Notes under the pieces: generated by a model
What the model was told of the DNA's origin: nothing
What the model saw: the letters and a program-made list of their open reading frames with translations, nothing else
Databases searched by the model: none
Source: G963675935 sp963675935
GTDB lineage: Bacteria; Planctomycetota; Planctomycetia; Pirellulales; Thermoguttaceae
Direction of reading: 5' to 3'
Assembly: GCA_963675935.2 (NCBI GenBank)
Contig: CAXXPV010000003.1
Location: 310,001 to 374,000 of the forward strand
Length of the DNA: 64,000 bases
Program-made: the position numbers and the translations under genes
Shown here: positions 32,925-41,565 of the stretch, one piece after another
How positions within the stretch are numbered: position 1 is the first letter of the stretch
How the letters are laid out: each line of letters opens with the position of its first letter

Positions 32925-34386
32925 CAGTAGTTTCTAGGACTTTTTGATATTCACAAGGACGCCCCTTTCGGGACATCATGCGGTTTGGAAACATCTCGCT
33001 TGATACCCGAAAGGAGAGCGTCATGGATGATATTAAGGAGCTTTGCTCGGAATGGCAATCGCTTTTGGAAAACTTTCGCGGAGTTTTTACCCTCGGCGGT
33101 TGGGTACGGTTCACCCAATGGGCCACCGGAACCGTCCTGTGTTCCGAGGAACACACGATTACCCAGATACTCACCGGACTCGGTTTGGAGACTCAGTGGC
33201 GAAACGTCGAGTGCTTCGCGGAATATGGAGCGTGGGACCGCGAGGCCGTCGAACGCCAGTTGATGCGGTTGGTCGAACAAGAACATCCGGCACGATGGGG
33301 AAGGTATCATCCCGTGGCCATTGACGACACCAAAGAACATCGAACCAGCGCGGACGTGTGGGGAACTTGCACCTTCCACGAATCCGGCGCGCGGAGTCCC
33401 AACCGCGCCACGACGGTCCGCGCGCACAACTGGGTCGTCATGGGCGATCTCGCACCAGGCAAGCCGTGGACCTACATGCCCACCGCGTCGCGGCTGTATT
33501 TTCGCAAGAGCCAATTGCCCGCCGGCGAACGGTTTCAGACCAAAACGGCGATGGCGGTGGAGATGCTCCGCGAGGTCGATGCGGAATCGGCGGCCTCGGT
33601 TTTGGCCGCGTTTGACGGGGCTTATGCGATGGAAACGGTCATCAAGCCGTGCTTGAATCCACCCGAGGGAAAACGTCGCATCGAGTTCGTCACGCGATTG
33701 CGGCGCGACGCTCGCTTGTACGAGCCGTTGGCCGCGTCGGCCAAAAATCCGAAAGGCGGTCGGCCGCGCAAATGGGGAAAACGTTTGCCAGCGCCCCAGG
33801 AACACGACAAGTGGAATATGCCTTGGCGGCAAGGCCGCGCCTACGTCTACGGCCGCATCCGCACATTCCGCTACAAGTGCCTGCAATGCTGTTGGTCGGT
33901 CAGCGGCCCCGAACAACTCATGGCCGCGTTTGTGTTCGAGGTGCCTGGCTACGACAAACTGTGGGCGACGATCACCAGCGCCTCCGACTTGTCGGCGAGC
34001 CAAACACTTTCCGCCAACAGCGGACGCTTTCGGCAGGAAGATGGATTCCGCGATCACAAGCAGCGATTGGGCATGGAAGAATGTCGGGCGTGGACGAAGG
34101 AACCGGTGTTGCGAACGTTCCAAATCCAGATGACGACGCTGACGTTGCTGCGGCTGATGCAGTTTCGCCTGGCCGACCGTTTCGGCGAGAGTTGGTGTCC
34201 GCCACCGCCTTGGAACTCGGGCAAACGTCACGTGTCGATCCTCGATCTGCGTCGATTGTTCTGGAAGCATCGTTCGAGGTTTTCGCAAGTCATGTCCGCC
34301 TTGAACGACTTGGAAAAACCTCCCCAAACCAAATATCTCAGCGGCCAGCCCACCAGCCGGGCCGCTTAAAGTCCTAGAAACTACTG
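32925..34386 (+). mobile_element. IS701-like insertion sequence, copy 1 (1462 bp)
   Basis: Terminal inverted repeats CAGTAGTTTCTAGGACTTT and its complement, with a 6-bp duplication ATTAAA at both sides (32919-32924 and 34387-34392). One transposase ORF fills it. The copy at 39945-41406 has the same length and opposite orientation. The target contains TTAA at its centre and the other copy CTAG, both fitting the YTAR preference known for IS701 relatives. Confidence 0.93.
33023..34369 (+). CDS. IS701/IS4-like DDE transposase, copy 1
   Basis: A 448-residue transposase. The ATG at 33023 (MDDIKELCSEWQSLLENFRG) follows GAAAGGAGAGCGTC and is preferred over the in-frame ATG at 32978. VAIDDTKEHRTSADVWG contains the first catalytic Asp region, SVLAAFDGAYAMETVI the second, and RFRQEDGFRDHKQRLGMEEC the Glu in the YREK-like helix. 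It is identical in protein sequence to copy 2; the one difference I saw is a silent GAA/GAG near 34101. Intact and presumably active. Confidence 0.9.
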   Translation: MDDIKELCSEWQSLLENFRGVFTLGGWVRFTQWATGTVLCSEEHTITQILTGLGLETQWRNVECFAEYGAWDREAVERQLMRLVEQEHPARWGRYHPVAIDDTKEHRTSADVWGTCTFHESGARSPNRATTVRAHNWVVMGDLAPGKPWTYMPTASRLYFRKSQLPAGERFQTKTAMAVEMLREVDAESAASVLAAFDGAYAMETVIKPCLNPPEGKRRIEFVTRLRRDARLYEPLAASAKNPKGGRPRKWGKRLPAPQEHDKWNMPWRQGRAYVYGRIRTFRYKCLQCCWSVSGPEQLMAAFVFEVPGYDKLWATITSASDLSASQTLSANSGRFRQEDGFRDHKQRLGMEECRAWTKEPVLRTFQIQMTTLTLLRLMQFRLADRFGESWCPPPPWNSGKRHVSILDLRRLFWKHRSRFSQVMSALNDLEKPPQTKYLSGQPTSRAA

Positions 34387-34454
34387 ATTAAACGCGCCGC
34401 AAAAACGCGGCGAACTCTTTTCGCCGACTAAACGTCGGTTGGAAGCCCAACGTC

Positions 34455-35984
34455 TTACAGCGTCAACGCCACGTGCGATTGAATCGACTCGAACATGGCG
34501 TCCACCTCGGCGAGTCCGTCACCGGACGTTCTGGCCACGCTGCCAACCGTCGCGTCCGACAGCCACTCATGGATCGAGGGGAGCGTCGTTGCGACTTGCT
34601 GCGCGGCATCGCCCAGTGGAGCGGCGGCCTTCGGGGAGTCCCAGTCGGTGAAGACCGCATCGACCGCCGCCCGCGCGACCGAGGCGTCGATGCGCGGCTC
34701 GGCGGCCCGCGCGTCAAATGTGCCGACTGTCGTCGCAACGGCCGGCAACTCCGCGAACGACGCGGCCAGCGAGCCATTCACGGCGATTCCCGCGGGAATC
34801 GACGCCGTCGTGGTGGCCGAGAACCAGCCGGCGTTCGTCGCCAACTGAGTCCACGTCAACTGCTTCGGCTGGTTCGATCCCCAAGGATTGTAGAGCGTAA
34901 ACCGGCCCGTCGTGCTGTTGTAGGATAGCACGTTGTAGGCGTGGTTGGCATACAATCCAGTATTGCTGAAGTTCGTGCTGGTGTTTGTGGCGACCGTCAC
35001 GGCTTGGCCAACTCTCAGATCGTAGATCATCGACGATTTTGCGTTCGACGTGTAGGTCTGCATGGCGTAGGTCGTGCAAGAACCTAGGGCCTGTCGATAG
35101 ACGTCGCCCATCCAGCCGCCCTCGATGCCCTTGTAGCTGTTGTTGTAGGTGCCTTGCAGAGTTTTCCCAGTTTCGTTCCATTGGGCATAGGCTTTTTCGA
35201 GCAGGCCCAGCCACAGGGCGTTGCCCGAGTTGGAAGACTTCGCCCCGCAACCCTGGAAGACGAAATTGCCGTAGCCATCGACCGGCAACTGGCGACTGAC
35301 CGTCACGTAATCGGCCTTGCCGTTGTAGAAGAACCGAACGGTCCAGGTGCCGTCGCCGTTTCCGATGAACATGCGCTTGATGGCGGTTTGCGACCGATCG
35401 GCGATCGAGCCGAGCGTGGCGATCAGATAGCAGTCGCCCAAATAGCCCTGCATTTCGGAGTAGTGCGTCGGGCCGGCCGAGCTATAAAGCACGCCGGTCG
35501 CCGTGGCATAGCGATAGCCGCCGGTGTAGGGCAAGTCGGCGCCGTAGAACCACTTGTCGGTGAGTTTTCCTAGTTTGGCGTTGGAATTTCCGACGGCGAG
35601 ATTGCCAAGTGTCGCGCCTTTATAATGGGCGTTGGCGGTGTTGGTATAGACGATGTCGGTGGCCAGCACCTTCACGTAGTTTTGCATGTGCAGGGTTGCG
35701 GCGTTAGTGACGATTTTCCGCAAATCGTAAAGGTCGGTCGAGTCGACGACGCCGTCCTTCTCGCTTTGCACTTTCCGAAGAATGGCGATCATGTCGGCAC
35801 GATTGATCGAGCCGTCGGCGTTGAGGTTTTTGACGTAGGCGGCCAGCGTCGAATCGAGCAGGCCGAGGAAATTGACCGTCGCCGCGCTCAACAGGCATCG
35901 CGATTCAAGAGGTTCCATCCGCAATTTCCGATCGTCAAGTTTCTTGCGGTCGGAATCATTAGGTCGATGAGATTGATGGCTCAT
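34455..35984 (-). CDS. Calpain-family (C2) cysteine peptidase with planctomycete surface signature
   Basis: A 509-residue extracellular peptidase candidate. RKLRMEPLESRCLLSAA near residues 20-36 is the LExLESRxLLSA signature common at the N-terminus of planctomycete surface proteins. A dockerin-like stretch follows (LNADGSINRADMIAILRKVQ). The calpain core has the catalytic Cys in QGYLGDCYLIATLGSIADRS, the His in GLYANHAYNVLSYN and the Asn in FTLYNPWGSNQPK. About 100 residues without a clear domain follow. It lies between the two IS copies. Its targets are unknown. Confidence 0.87.
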   Translation of the reverse strand: MSHQSHRPNDSDRKKLDDRKLRMEPLESRCLLSAATVNFLGLLDSTLAAYVKNLNADGSINRADMIAILRKVQSEKDGVVDSTDLYDLRKIVTNAATLHMQNYVKVLATDIVYTNTANAHYKGATLGNLAVGNSNAKLGKLTDKWFYGADLPYTGGYRYATATGVLYSSAGPTHYSEMQGYLGDCYLIATLGSIADRSQTAIKRMFIGNGDGTWTVRFFYNGKADYVTVSRQLPVDGYGNFVFQGCGAKSSNSGNALWLGLLEKAYAQWNETGKTLQGTYNNSYKGIEGGWMGDVYRQALGSCTTYAMQTYTSNAKSSMIYDLRVGQAVTVATNTSTNFSNTGLYANHAYNVLSYNSTTGRFTLYNPWGSNQPKQLTWTQLATNAGWFSATTTASIPAGIAVNGSLAASFAELPAVATTVGTFDARAAEPRIDASVARAAVDAVFTDWDSPKAAAPLGDAAQQVATTLPSIHEWLSDATVGSVARTSGDGLAEVDAMFESIQSHVALTL

Positions 35985-36309
35985 AAGGCACTCCCCGCGA
36001 TTATCGCGATTGCCATTGCCACACGTTCCATACCGAGAGGCACGCGTATGTGATGAGAAAGAAAAGAAGAGAAAAAAGTAGAGTAGTACGGGAACTCAAC
36101 GTCCCTTAATTGACTACTTCCCTAACATGGATGATAGCTTTATTTCGTCCCTTGGGCGGAATAATTCGGCTTTTCAAGCCAAACATGGCGAGCAGGCCCG
36201 TTGGTATACCGTGAGGGGATGTGCATTTAACGGTTGTTCGAGCTATAATGTCGAGGCGAGTGGCCCTATCGCCACACGTTGCATAAGTGCATCCACGGAG
36301 AACGACACC
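35985..36309. other. Divergent promoter region
   Basis: The gap separates the minus-strand calpain gene and the plus-strand C69 gene. It contains a purine-rich run (36058-36085) and ordinary text. No gene is visible, although promoters for both neighbours must lie here. Confidence 0.5.
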
Positions 36310-37887
36310 ATGCGAAAACAACTATCCAGCGCCCTGACATTCGCCACGGCCCTCGCCGTCGCGCTGCTTTGCACGGTCGAAGCCCGGTCTTGCACCTCGA
36401 TCATGGTCGGCCGCAGTGCTTCCAGCGACGGCTCGGTGATGACCTCGCACACCTGCGACAGCCACCAGGGCGGCTCGAACATCGTCGTCGTCCCCCATGC
36501 GAAGCACGAACGCGGCGAAGAGGTGCTTTTGAGCAAGCGTCAAGAAGACAACACCGGACCCATGAAGCGATACCGGCGGAAAGCCACCGGCGCCATTCCG
36601 CAGGTGGCCGAAACGTTCGGCTACTTCGCCGGCGAATACGCCATTATGAACGAGCATCAATTGGCCATCGGCGAATCTACCTTCGAGGGGCGCAAGGAGC
36701 TTGTCAGCGAGAAGGGGCAGATCGACTGCGACATGCTTACCCGGCTCATGCTCGAACGGGCGAAAACCGCCCGCGAGGCCATCCGCGTCGCCGGTGAACT
36801 GCTCGACCAATACGGCTGGTGCGACGAGGGCGAGGCCCTGACCGTGGCCGACACGCGCGAGGTGTGGCTGATGGAGATCGTCGGGCCGGGGCGCGACGCC
36901 GTCGGCGCCGCGTGGGTTGCCCAGCGCGTGCCGGACGGTCATGTGTCGGTGGTGGCCAACGGTTCGCGAATCGGCGAGATCGATCTGTCGAAGCCCGATT
37001 TCTTCATGGCGTCGAAAACCGTCACAAAACCGGCGGAGACTCTCGGATTTTGGAATCCCAAAAGTGGAAAGCCCTTCCGGTTTTACGAGGCCTACAATCC
37101 CGATGGCCGGACGGAATTCGCCGTGACGCGCCGCGAGTGGCGGGCGTTCGACCTGTTGGCCCCGTCGCTCAAACTGGCCCCCAACAGCAATCATCTGCCG
37201 TTTTCGGTGAAGCCGGAAAAGCCCGTCGCGCCCGAGCGGATCATGGAAATCTTCCGCGACACGTTCGAGGGCACGGATTTTGACATGACAAAGAATTTGA
37301 CGATCGTGGACGACGCGGGCAAGACGGTGAAAAGCCCGATGGCCAACCCGTTCATGCCTTATGACATGAACAAAATGCTGCGGCTCAACGGCGGCTGGGG
37401 CTGGCTGGGCGAGCGTTGCATGGCCCGGTGGTTCTGCATGTACGTCACCGTGACGCAATCGCGCGATTGGCTGCCCGATCCGGTTGGCGGTTTGGTTTGG
37501 CTCGGCTACGCCAATCCGGCGATGACGGTTTACGTGCCGGTGTACGCGGGCATTGGCGACTTGCCGGAGGATTACAAGACCGACGGCCGGACGACGGGAT
37601 TCAGCCGCCGCGCGGCGTGGTGGGCGTTCAAGCGGGTGGCCACGGTCGCGGCCCATCGCTGGGGCGACATGCGGGCCGACGTGGCCGCGGTGCGCGATCC
37701 GATGCAAGAGCGATTCCTGAGCGAGCAAAAGGCGGTGGCCGAGAAGGCCGTCGCGTTGTTGAAGAAAGACCCGGCCGCGGCCCGCGAATTTTTGACCGAA
37801 ACCACCCGAAATGCGTGCCGGCAGGCGACCGACGCTTATTGGAACCTCGGCGATTCGCTTTGGAACAAGTACGACGAGATGTGGTGA
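36310..37887 (+). CDS. C69-family dipeptidase-like protein
   Basis: A 525-residue exported N-terminal-nucleophile peptidase. Signal peptide MRKQLSSALTFATALAVALL...VEARS is followed directly by CTSIMVGRSASSDGSVMTSH, so cleavage would expose the catalytic Cys, as in C69 dipeptidases. HTCDSHQGGSNIVVV and FGYFAGEYAIMNEHQLAIGE, STFEGRKELVS continue the family pattern, and GWCDEGEALTVADTREVWLM contains the conserved VADxxE block. The C-terminal region (TVAAHRWGDMRADVAAVRDP) also matches. It probably cleaves dipeptides in the periplasm. Confidence 0.88.
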   Translation: MRKQLSSALTFATALAVALLCTVEARSCTSIMVGRSASSDGSVMTSHTCDSHQGGSNIVVVPHAKHERGEEVLLSKRQEDNTGPMKRYRRKATGAIPQVAETFGYFAGEYAIMNEHQLAIGESTFEGRKELVSEKGQIDCDMLTRLMLERAKTAREAIRVAGELLDQYGWCDEGEALTVADTREVWLMEIVGPGRDAVGAAWVAQRVPDGHVSVVANGSRIGEIDLSKPDFFMASKTVTKPAETLGFWNPKSGKPFRFYEAYNPDGRTEFAVTRREWRAFDLLAPSLKLAPNSNHLPFSVKPEKPVAPERIMEIFRDTFEGTDFDMTKNLTIVDDAGKTVKSPMANPFMPYDMNKMLRLNGGWGWLGERCMARWFCMYVTVTQSRDWLPDPVGGLVWLGYANPAMTVYVPVYAGIGDLPEDYKTDGRTTGFSRRAAWWAFKRVATVAAHRWGDMRADVAAVRDPMQERFLSEQKAVAEKAVALLKKDPAAAREFLTETTRNACRQATDAYWNLGDSLWNKYDEMW

Positions 37888-37892
37888 GCCGG

Positions 37893-37916
37893 GTAGAACG
37901 GAATTCATTCCGTTCC
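37893..37916. repeat. Short palindrome GTAGAACGGAATTCATTCCG
   Basis: Lies 5 bases after the C69 stop codon. The same 23-24 base palindrome occurs at 50867-50889 and 62275-62298, where its own TAG serves as the stop codon of the preceding gene. Confidence 0.8.
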
Positions 37917-37977
37917 GGGGGCTGTTGACGTGAAGCGGGCGGGCTTGCCCGCCGTGTGATAAACCGCGAAATTACAC

Positions 37978-38119
37978 CTTGTTCCCACGCTCCGCGTGGG
38001 AACATACCTGTCAGGACGCTCCGCGTCCGTTGCGTTGGAACACGTTTGGAGTTCGTTTGTTGTGCATGGGGACGCAGAGCGTCCGGGCGATGCGTTCCCA
38101 CGCGGAGCGTGGGAACGAG
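37978..38119. repeat. Miniature of the RAYT element (REP pairs without the gene)
   Basis: The left boundary is CTTGTTCCCACGCTCCGCGT with AGGACGCTCCGCGTCC; the right boundary is GACGCAGAGCGTCC with GCGTTCCCACGCGGAGCGTG. Only about 45 bases separate them. Order and orientation match the 664-bp RAYT element at 13073-13736, so this is a non-autonomous derivative of BIME type. Confidence 0.85.
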
Positions 38120-38363
38120 AGGGTAAGTCGTGAAGCGAGCGGTCTTGCACCCCCCCGTGGAGTTATTTGACAGTTCCAAATCCCCGATCCCGAGCCGGCC
38201 CCCCATATTTTTCCATCCCCGTTGCTTGCTTTACCCAGCTTGCCCAATTAAGATCAATGGTGTAGAAGAATAGATGATTTTAACCTCGCTCCCACGCCCG
38301 GCCGTGCAGCGGCCAACGTGGGGGCGTACCGGACAATTTCTTCCCGCGAACTGGAGACGATTC

Positions 38364-39803
38364 ATGCGTTCCCGAGGATTTCACTTTGGGTCCATTTCAG
38401 TGCTTTCGGTGGTGATGTTCCTTGTTCCGGCGTTGTGCTGGATCACGGCGGCCTCGCTGCTTGTGCCCAAAGCGGTTTTGGCCGATGACAGCAGCAGCAG
38501 CAGCAGCAGTGACGACGACGACGACAGCGGAACCTACGCCGGCGTGGCCATCGACGCCGGCGGCGTGTTGCACAAAAAGTCGTTCAACGACAACTCGGGC
38601 CAGCTCATGAAAGAGCGAGTCGTCTCGGCCCGCGCGACGCTCGATCCCAAACTGGCCACCTACAGCAAGCTGCGGAAGATTTCGCTCAATCGCCTCGAGC
38701 AGGCCATCGTCGATCATCAAGGCACGCTGACCGACGAGATGCGCTATCTGGCCGGATTGCTCCGGGTTCGCTACGTCTTCTATTATCCCGATAGCAAGGA
38801 CATCGTGCTGGCCGGTCCGGCCGAGGGTTTCGCGCCGAATCCGGCGGGCCGGGTCATCGGCATTACCTCGCGGCGGCCTGTCGTGCAACTGCAAGACCTC
38901 ATCGTCGCGTTGCGGTCGTTCCCGTCGGGCGGCAAGCCCGTTCCCACGATCGGCTGTTCGATCGACGCAACGCAAGACGGCTTGGCCTCGATGCGGAACT
39001 ATCTGCAATCGAACCGTCCGAATCCGTCGAACGTCGGCCCGTTCATGGAAGGTTTACGCAATGCCCTCGGCTATCAGGTTGTCACCATCAACGGCGTTTC
39101 GCCCAAATCGCACTTTGCCCAGGTTCTGGTCGAGGCCGACTATCGCATGAAGCTCATCGGCATTGGGCTGGAAAAGCCGCCGGTGAAAATGGCCAGCTAC
39201 GTCGATCGCGTGAAGCTGAGCGAGGTCGCCCATAACGCCATGCAGCGTTGGTTCTTCGTGCCCGACTACCAGTGCGTTCGCCAGAGCGAGGACGGCAACG
39301 CGATGGAATTGGTCGGCGACGGCGTCAAACTGGTCGGCGAGGAAGAAGTCGTCGCGGCCAACGGCGAGCGGCGAGCCGCGGCGCCCGGCCGAGTCAACAA
39401 GGCCAGCCAGGGGTTCGTCACGAGCTTCACGAAAAAGTATCCCGAGTTGGCCGAACATTCGTCGGTCTACGCCGAATTGCGCAACCTAGTCGATTTGTCC
39501 ATCGCCGCGGCCTACATTCAGGAGCAAGACTACTGTGCGAAGGCCGACTGGAAGATGGCGTTCTTCGGCAGCGAAGAGGCGTTTCCGGTCGAGTTGTACG
39601 ACGTTCCGAAGACGGTCGAGACGGCGGTGAACGCGATCGGCCGCGGCAACACGCTGGGATTCCCCGTCGGCGGCGGCGTGAACATCGAGGCCGCCACGGC
39701 ATTGCAGTCCGACAATCTCTTGTCGGACGAGAAGGGCCGCGTATCGAAACTCCGCGAGACGGTCGCGCCCAATCTGGCCAAGGGCCAGTGGTGGTGGGAC
39801 TAG
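38364..39803 (+). CDS. DUF1598 exported protein
   Basis: A 479-residue planctomycete-specific protein. The start at 38364 (MRSRGFHFGSISVLSVVMFL) is preferred because GGAGACGATTC precedes it and a signal peptide follows directly (VPALCWITAASLLVPKAVLA). The mature protein begins with a Ser7-Asp5 run from AGC and GAC codon repeats. Conserved DUF1598 text includes AGVAIDAGGVLHKKSFND, YLAGLLRVRYVFYYPDSKDI, VVQLQDLIVALRSFPSGG and VEADYRMKLIGIGLEKPPVK. No catalytic motif is recognised. It ends GQWWWD, followed by a strong terminator. Confidence 0.88.
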   Translation: MRSRGFHFGSISVLSVVMFLVPALCWITAASLLVPKAVLADDSSSSSSSDDDDDSGTYAGVAIDAGGVLHKKSFNDNSGQLMKERVVSARATLDPKLATYSKLRKISLNRLEQAIVDHQGTLTDEMRYLAGLLRVRYVFYYPDSKDIVLAGPAEGFAPNPAGRVIGITSRRPVVQLQDLIVALRSFPSGGKPVPTIGCSIDATQDGLASMRNYLQSNRPNPSNVGPFMEGLRNALGYQVVTINGVSPKSHFAQVLVEADYRMKLIGIGLEKPPVKMASYVDRVKLSEVAHNAMQRWFFVPDYQCVRQSEDGNAMELVGDGVKLVGEEEVVAANGERRAAAPGRVNKASQGFVTSFTKKYPELAEHSSVYAELRNLVDLSIAAAYIQEQDYCAKADWKMAFFGSEEAFPVELYDVPKTVETAVNAIGRGNTLGFPVGGGVNIEAATALQSDNLLSDEKGRVSKLRETVAPNLAKGQWWWD

Positions 39804-39828
39804 CAGACAGCTTTCCGTGTCAACGCAG

Positions 39829-39867
39829 ACCCTTTCGCAGCCGTGAGTTGCGGAAGGGTTTTTCTTT
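39829..39867 (+). terminator. Rho-independent terminator of the DUF1598 gene
   Basis: Stem ACCCTTTCGCA/TGCGGAAGGGT with a CCGTGAGT-type loop, then TTTTTCTTT. It lies 26 bases past the stop codon. Confidence 0.85.
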
Positions 39868-39944
39868 GGCCCCAAGCAAGATTTAGCGTTTGTCCCCGGT
39901 TTTGTCCCCAAAACGCACACGCCGTAACCGAGGCTTTACCTAGC

Positions 39945-41406
39945 CAGTAGTTTCTAGGACTTTAAGCGGCCCGGCTGGTGGGCTGGCCGCTGAGATATTT
40001 GGTTTGGGGAGGTTTTTCCAAGTCGTTCAAGGCGGACATGACTTGCGAAAACCTCGAACGATGCTTCCAGAACAATCGACGCAGATCGAGGATCGACACG
40101 TGACGTTTGCCCGAGTTCCAAGGCGGTGGCGGACACCAACTCTCGCCGAAACGGTCGGCCAGGCGAAACTGCATCAGCCGCAGCAACGTCAGCGTCGTCA
40201 TCTGGATTTGGAACGTTCGCAACACCGGCTCCTTCGTCCACGCCCGACATTCTTCCATGCCCAATCGCTGCTTGTGATCGCGGAATCCATCTTCCTGCCG
40301 AAAGCGTCCGCTGTTGGCGGAAAGTGTTTGGCTCGCCGACAAGTCGGAGGCGCTGGTGATCGTCGCCCACAGTTTGTCGTAGCCAGGCACCTCGAACACA
40401 AACGCGGCCATGAGTTGTTCGGGGCCGCTGACCGACCAACAGCATTGCAGGCACTTGTAGCGGAATGTGCGGATGCGGCCGTAGACGTAGGCGCGGCCTT
40501 GCCGCCAAGGCATATTCCACTTGTCGTGTTCCTGGGGCGCTGGCAAACGTTTTCCCCATTTGCGCGGCCGACCGCCTTTCGGATTTTTGGCCGACGCGGC
40601 CAACGGCTCGTACAAGCGAGCGTCGCGCCGCAATCGCGTGACGAACTCGATGCGACGTTTTCCCTCGGGTGGATTCAAGCACGGCTTGATGACCGTTTCC
40701 ATCGCATAAGCCCCGTCAAACGCGGCCAAAACCGAGGCCGCCGATTCCGCATCGACCTCGCGGAGCATCTCCACCGCCATCGCCGTTTTGGTCTGAAACC
40801 GTTCGCCGGCGGGCAATTGGCTCTTGCGAAAATACAGCCGCGACGCGGTGGGCATGTAGGTCCACGGCTTGCCTGGTGCGAGATCGCCCATGACGACCCA
40901 GTTGTGCGCGCGGACCGTCGTGGCGCGGTTGGGACTCCGCGCGCCGGATTCGTGGAAGGTGCAAGTTCCCCACACGTCCGCGCTGGTTCGATGTTCTTTG
41001 GTGTCGTCAATGGCCACGGGATGATACCTTCCCCATCGTGCCGGATGTTCTTGTTCGACCAACCGCATCAACTGGCGTTCGACGGCCTCGCGGTCCCACG
41101 CTCCATATTCCGCGAAGCACTCGACGTTTCGCCACTGAGTCTCCAAACCGAGTCCGGTGAGTATCTGGGTAATCGTGTGTTCCTCGGAACACAGGACGGT
41201 TCCGGTGGCCCATTGGGTGAACCGTACCCAACCGCCGAGGGTAAAAACTCCGCGAAAGTTTTCCAAAAGCGATTGCCATTCCGAGCAAAGCTCCTTAATA
41301 TCATCCATGACGCTCTCCTTTCGGGTATCAAGCGAGATGTTTCCAAACCGCATGATGTCCCGAAAGGGGCGTCCTTGTGAATATCAAAAAGTCCTAGAAA
41401 CTACTG
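39945..41406 (-). mobile_element. IS701-like insertion sequence, copy 2 (1462 bp)
   Basis: Same terminal repeats as the copy at 32925-34386, in inverted orientation. A 6-bp duplication CCTAGC lies at both sides (39939-39944 and 41407-41412). Since each copy has its own duplication, each inserted independently. Confidence 0.93.
39962..41308 (-). CDS. IS701/IS4-like DDE transposase, copy 2
   Basis: Identical in protein sequence to the transposase at 33023-34369, with the same GAAAGGAG-preceded ATG (41308). The near-identity of the two copies indicates recent transposition in this lineage, or gene conversion between them. As 1.46-kb inverted repeats 5.6 kb apart they could also mediate inversion of the segment 34387-39944. 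Confidence 0.9.
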   Translation of the reverse strand: MDDIKELCSEWQSLLENFRGVFTLGGWVRFTQWATGTVLCSEEHTITQILTGLGLETQWRNVECFAEYGAWDREAVERQLMRLVEQEHPARWGRYHPVAIDDTKEHRTSADVWGTCTFHESGARSPNRATTVRAHNWVVMGDLAPGKPWTYMPTASRLYFRKSQLPAGERFQTKTAMAVEMLREVDAESAASVLAAFDGAYAMETVIKPCLNPPEGKRRIEFVTRLRRDARLYEPLAASAKNPKGGRPRKWGKRLPAPQEHDKWNMPWRQGRAYVYGRIRTFRYKCLQCCWSVSGPEQLMAAFVFEVPGYDKLWATITSASDLSASQTLSANSGRFRQEDGFRDHKQRLGMEECRAWTKEPVLRTFQIQMTTLTLLRLMQFRLADRFGESWCPPPPWNSGKRHVSILDLRRLFWKHRSRFSQVMSALNDLEKPPQTKYLSGQPTSRAA

Positions 41407-41411
41407 CCTAG

Positions 41412-41522
41412 CAGCCCGTTGAAAAAGTCTGTAGTCGCCGATTGTGCGGCAAAACACCGGAAAATCGGCGACGGGAGTCGCCTCCTGCAATCCGAAAAAC
41501 ACTTTTTTCAACAGACTGTTAG
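41412..41522. repeat. Palindrome GCAGCCCGTTGAAAAAGT with inner GGCGACGGGAGTCGCC arm
   Basis: Outer arms CCGTTGAAAAAGTCTGTAG and ACTTTTTTCAACAGACTGTT contain TCGCCGATT...AATCGGCGACGGGAGTCGCC, which matches the inner palindrome at 18133-18206 with its left arm shortened. It lies beside IS copy 2. Confidence 0.78.
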
Positions 41523-41565
41523 AGACAGCAACGCACGGAATTTCGGCTCAATTGGTAGGTACCCG

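Noticed and set aside
32951..34327. 458-codon frame antisense to the IS transposase (also at 40004-41380)
   Set aside because: Antisense to a transposase with intact motifs and a good ribosome-binding site.
32919..41412. Composite transposon formed by the two IS copies
   Set aside because: Each copy has its own 6-bp duplication, so they inserted separately.
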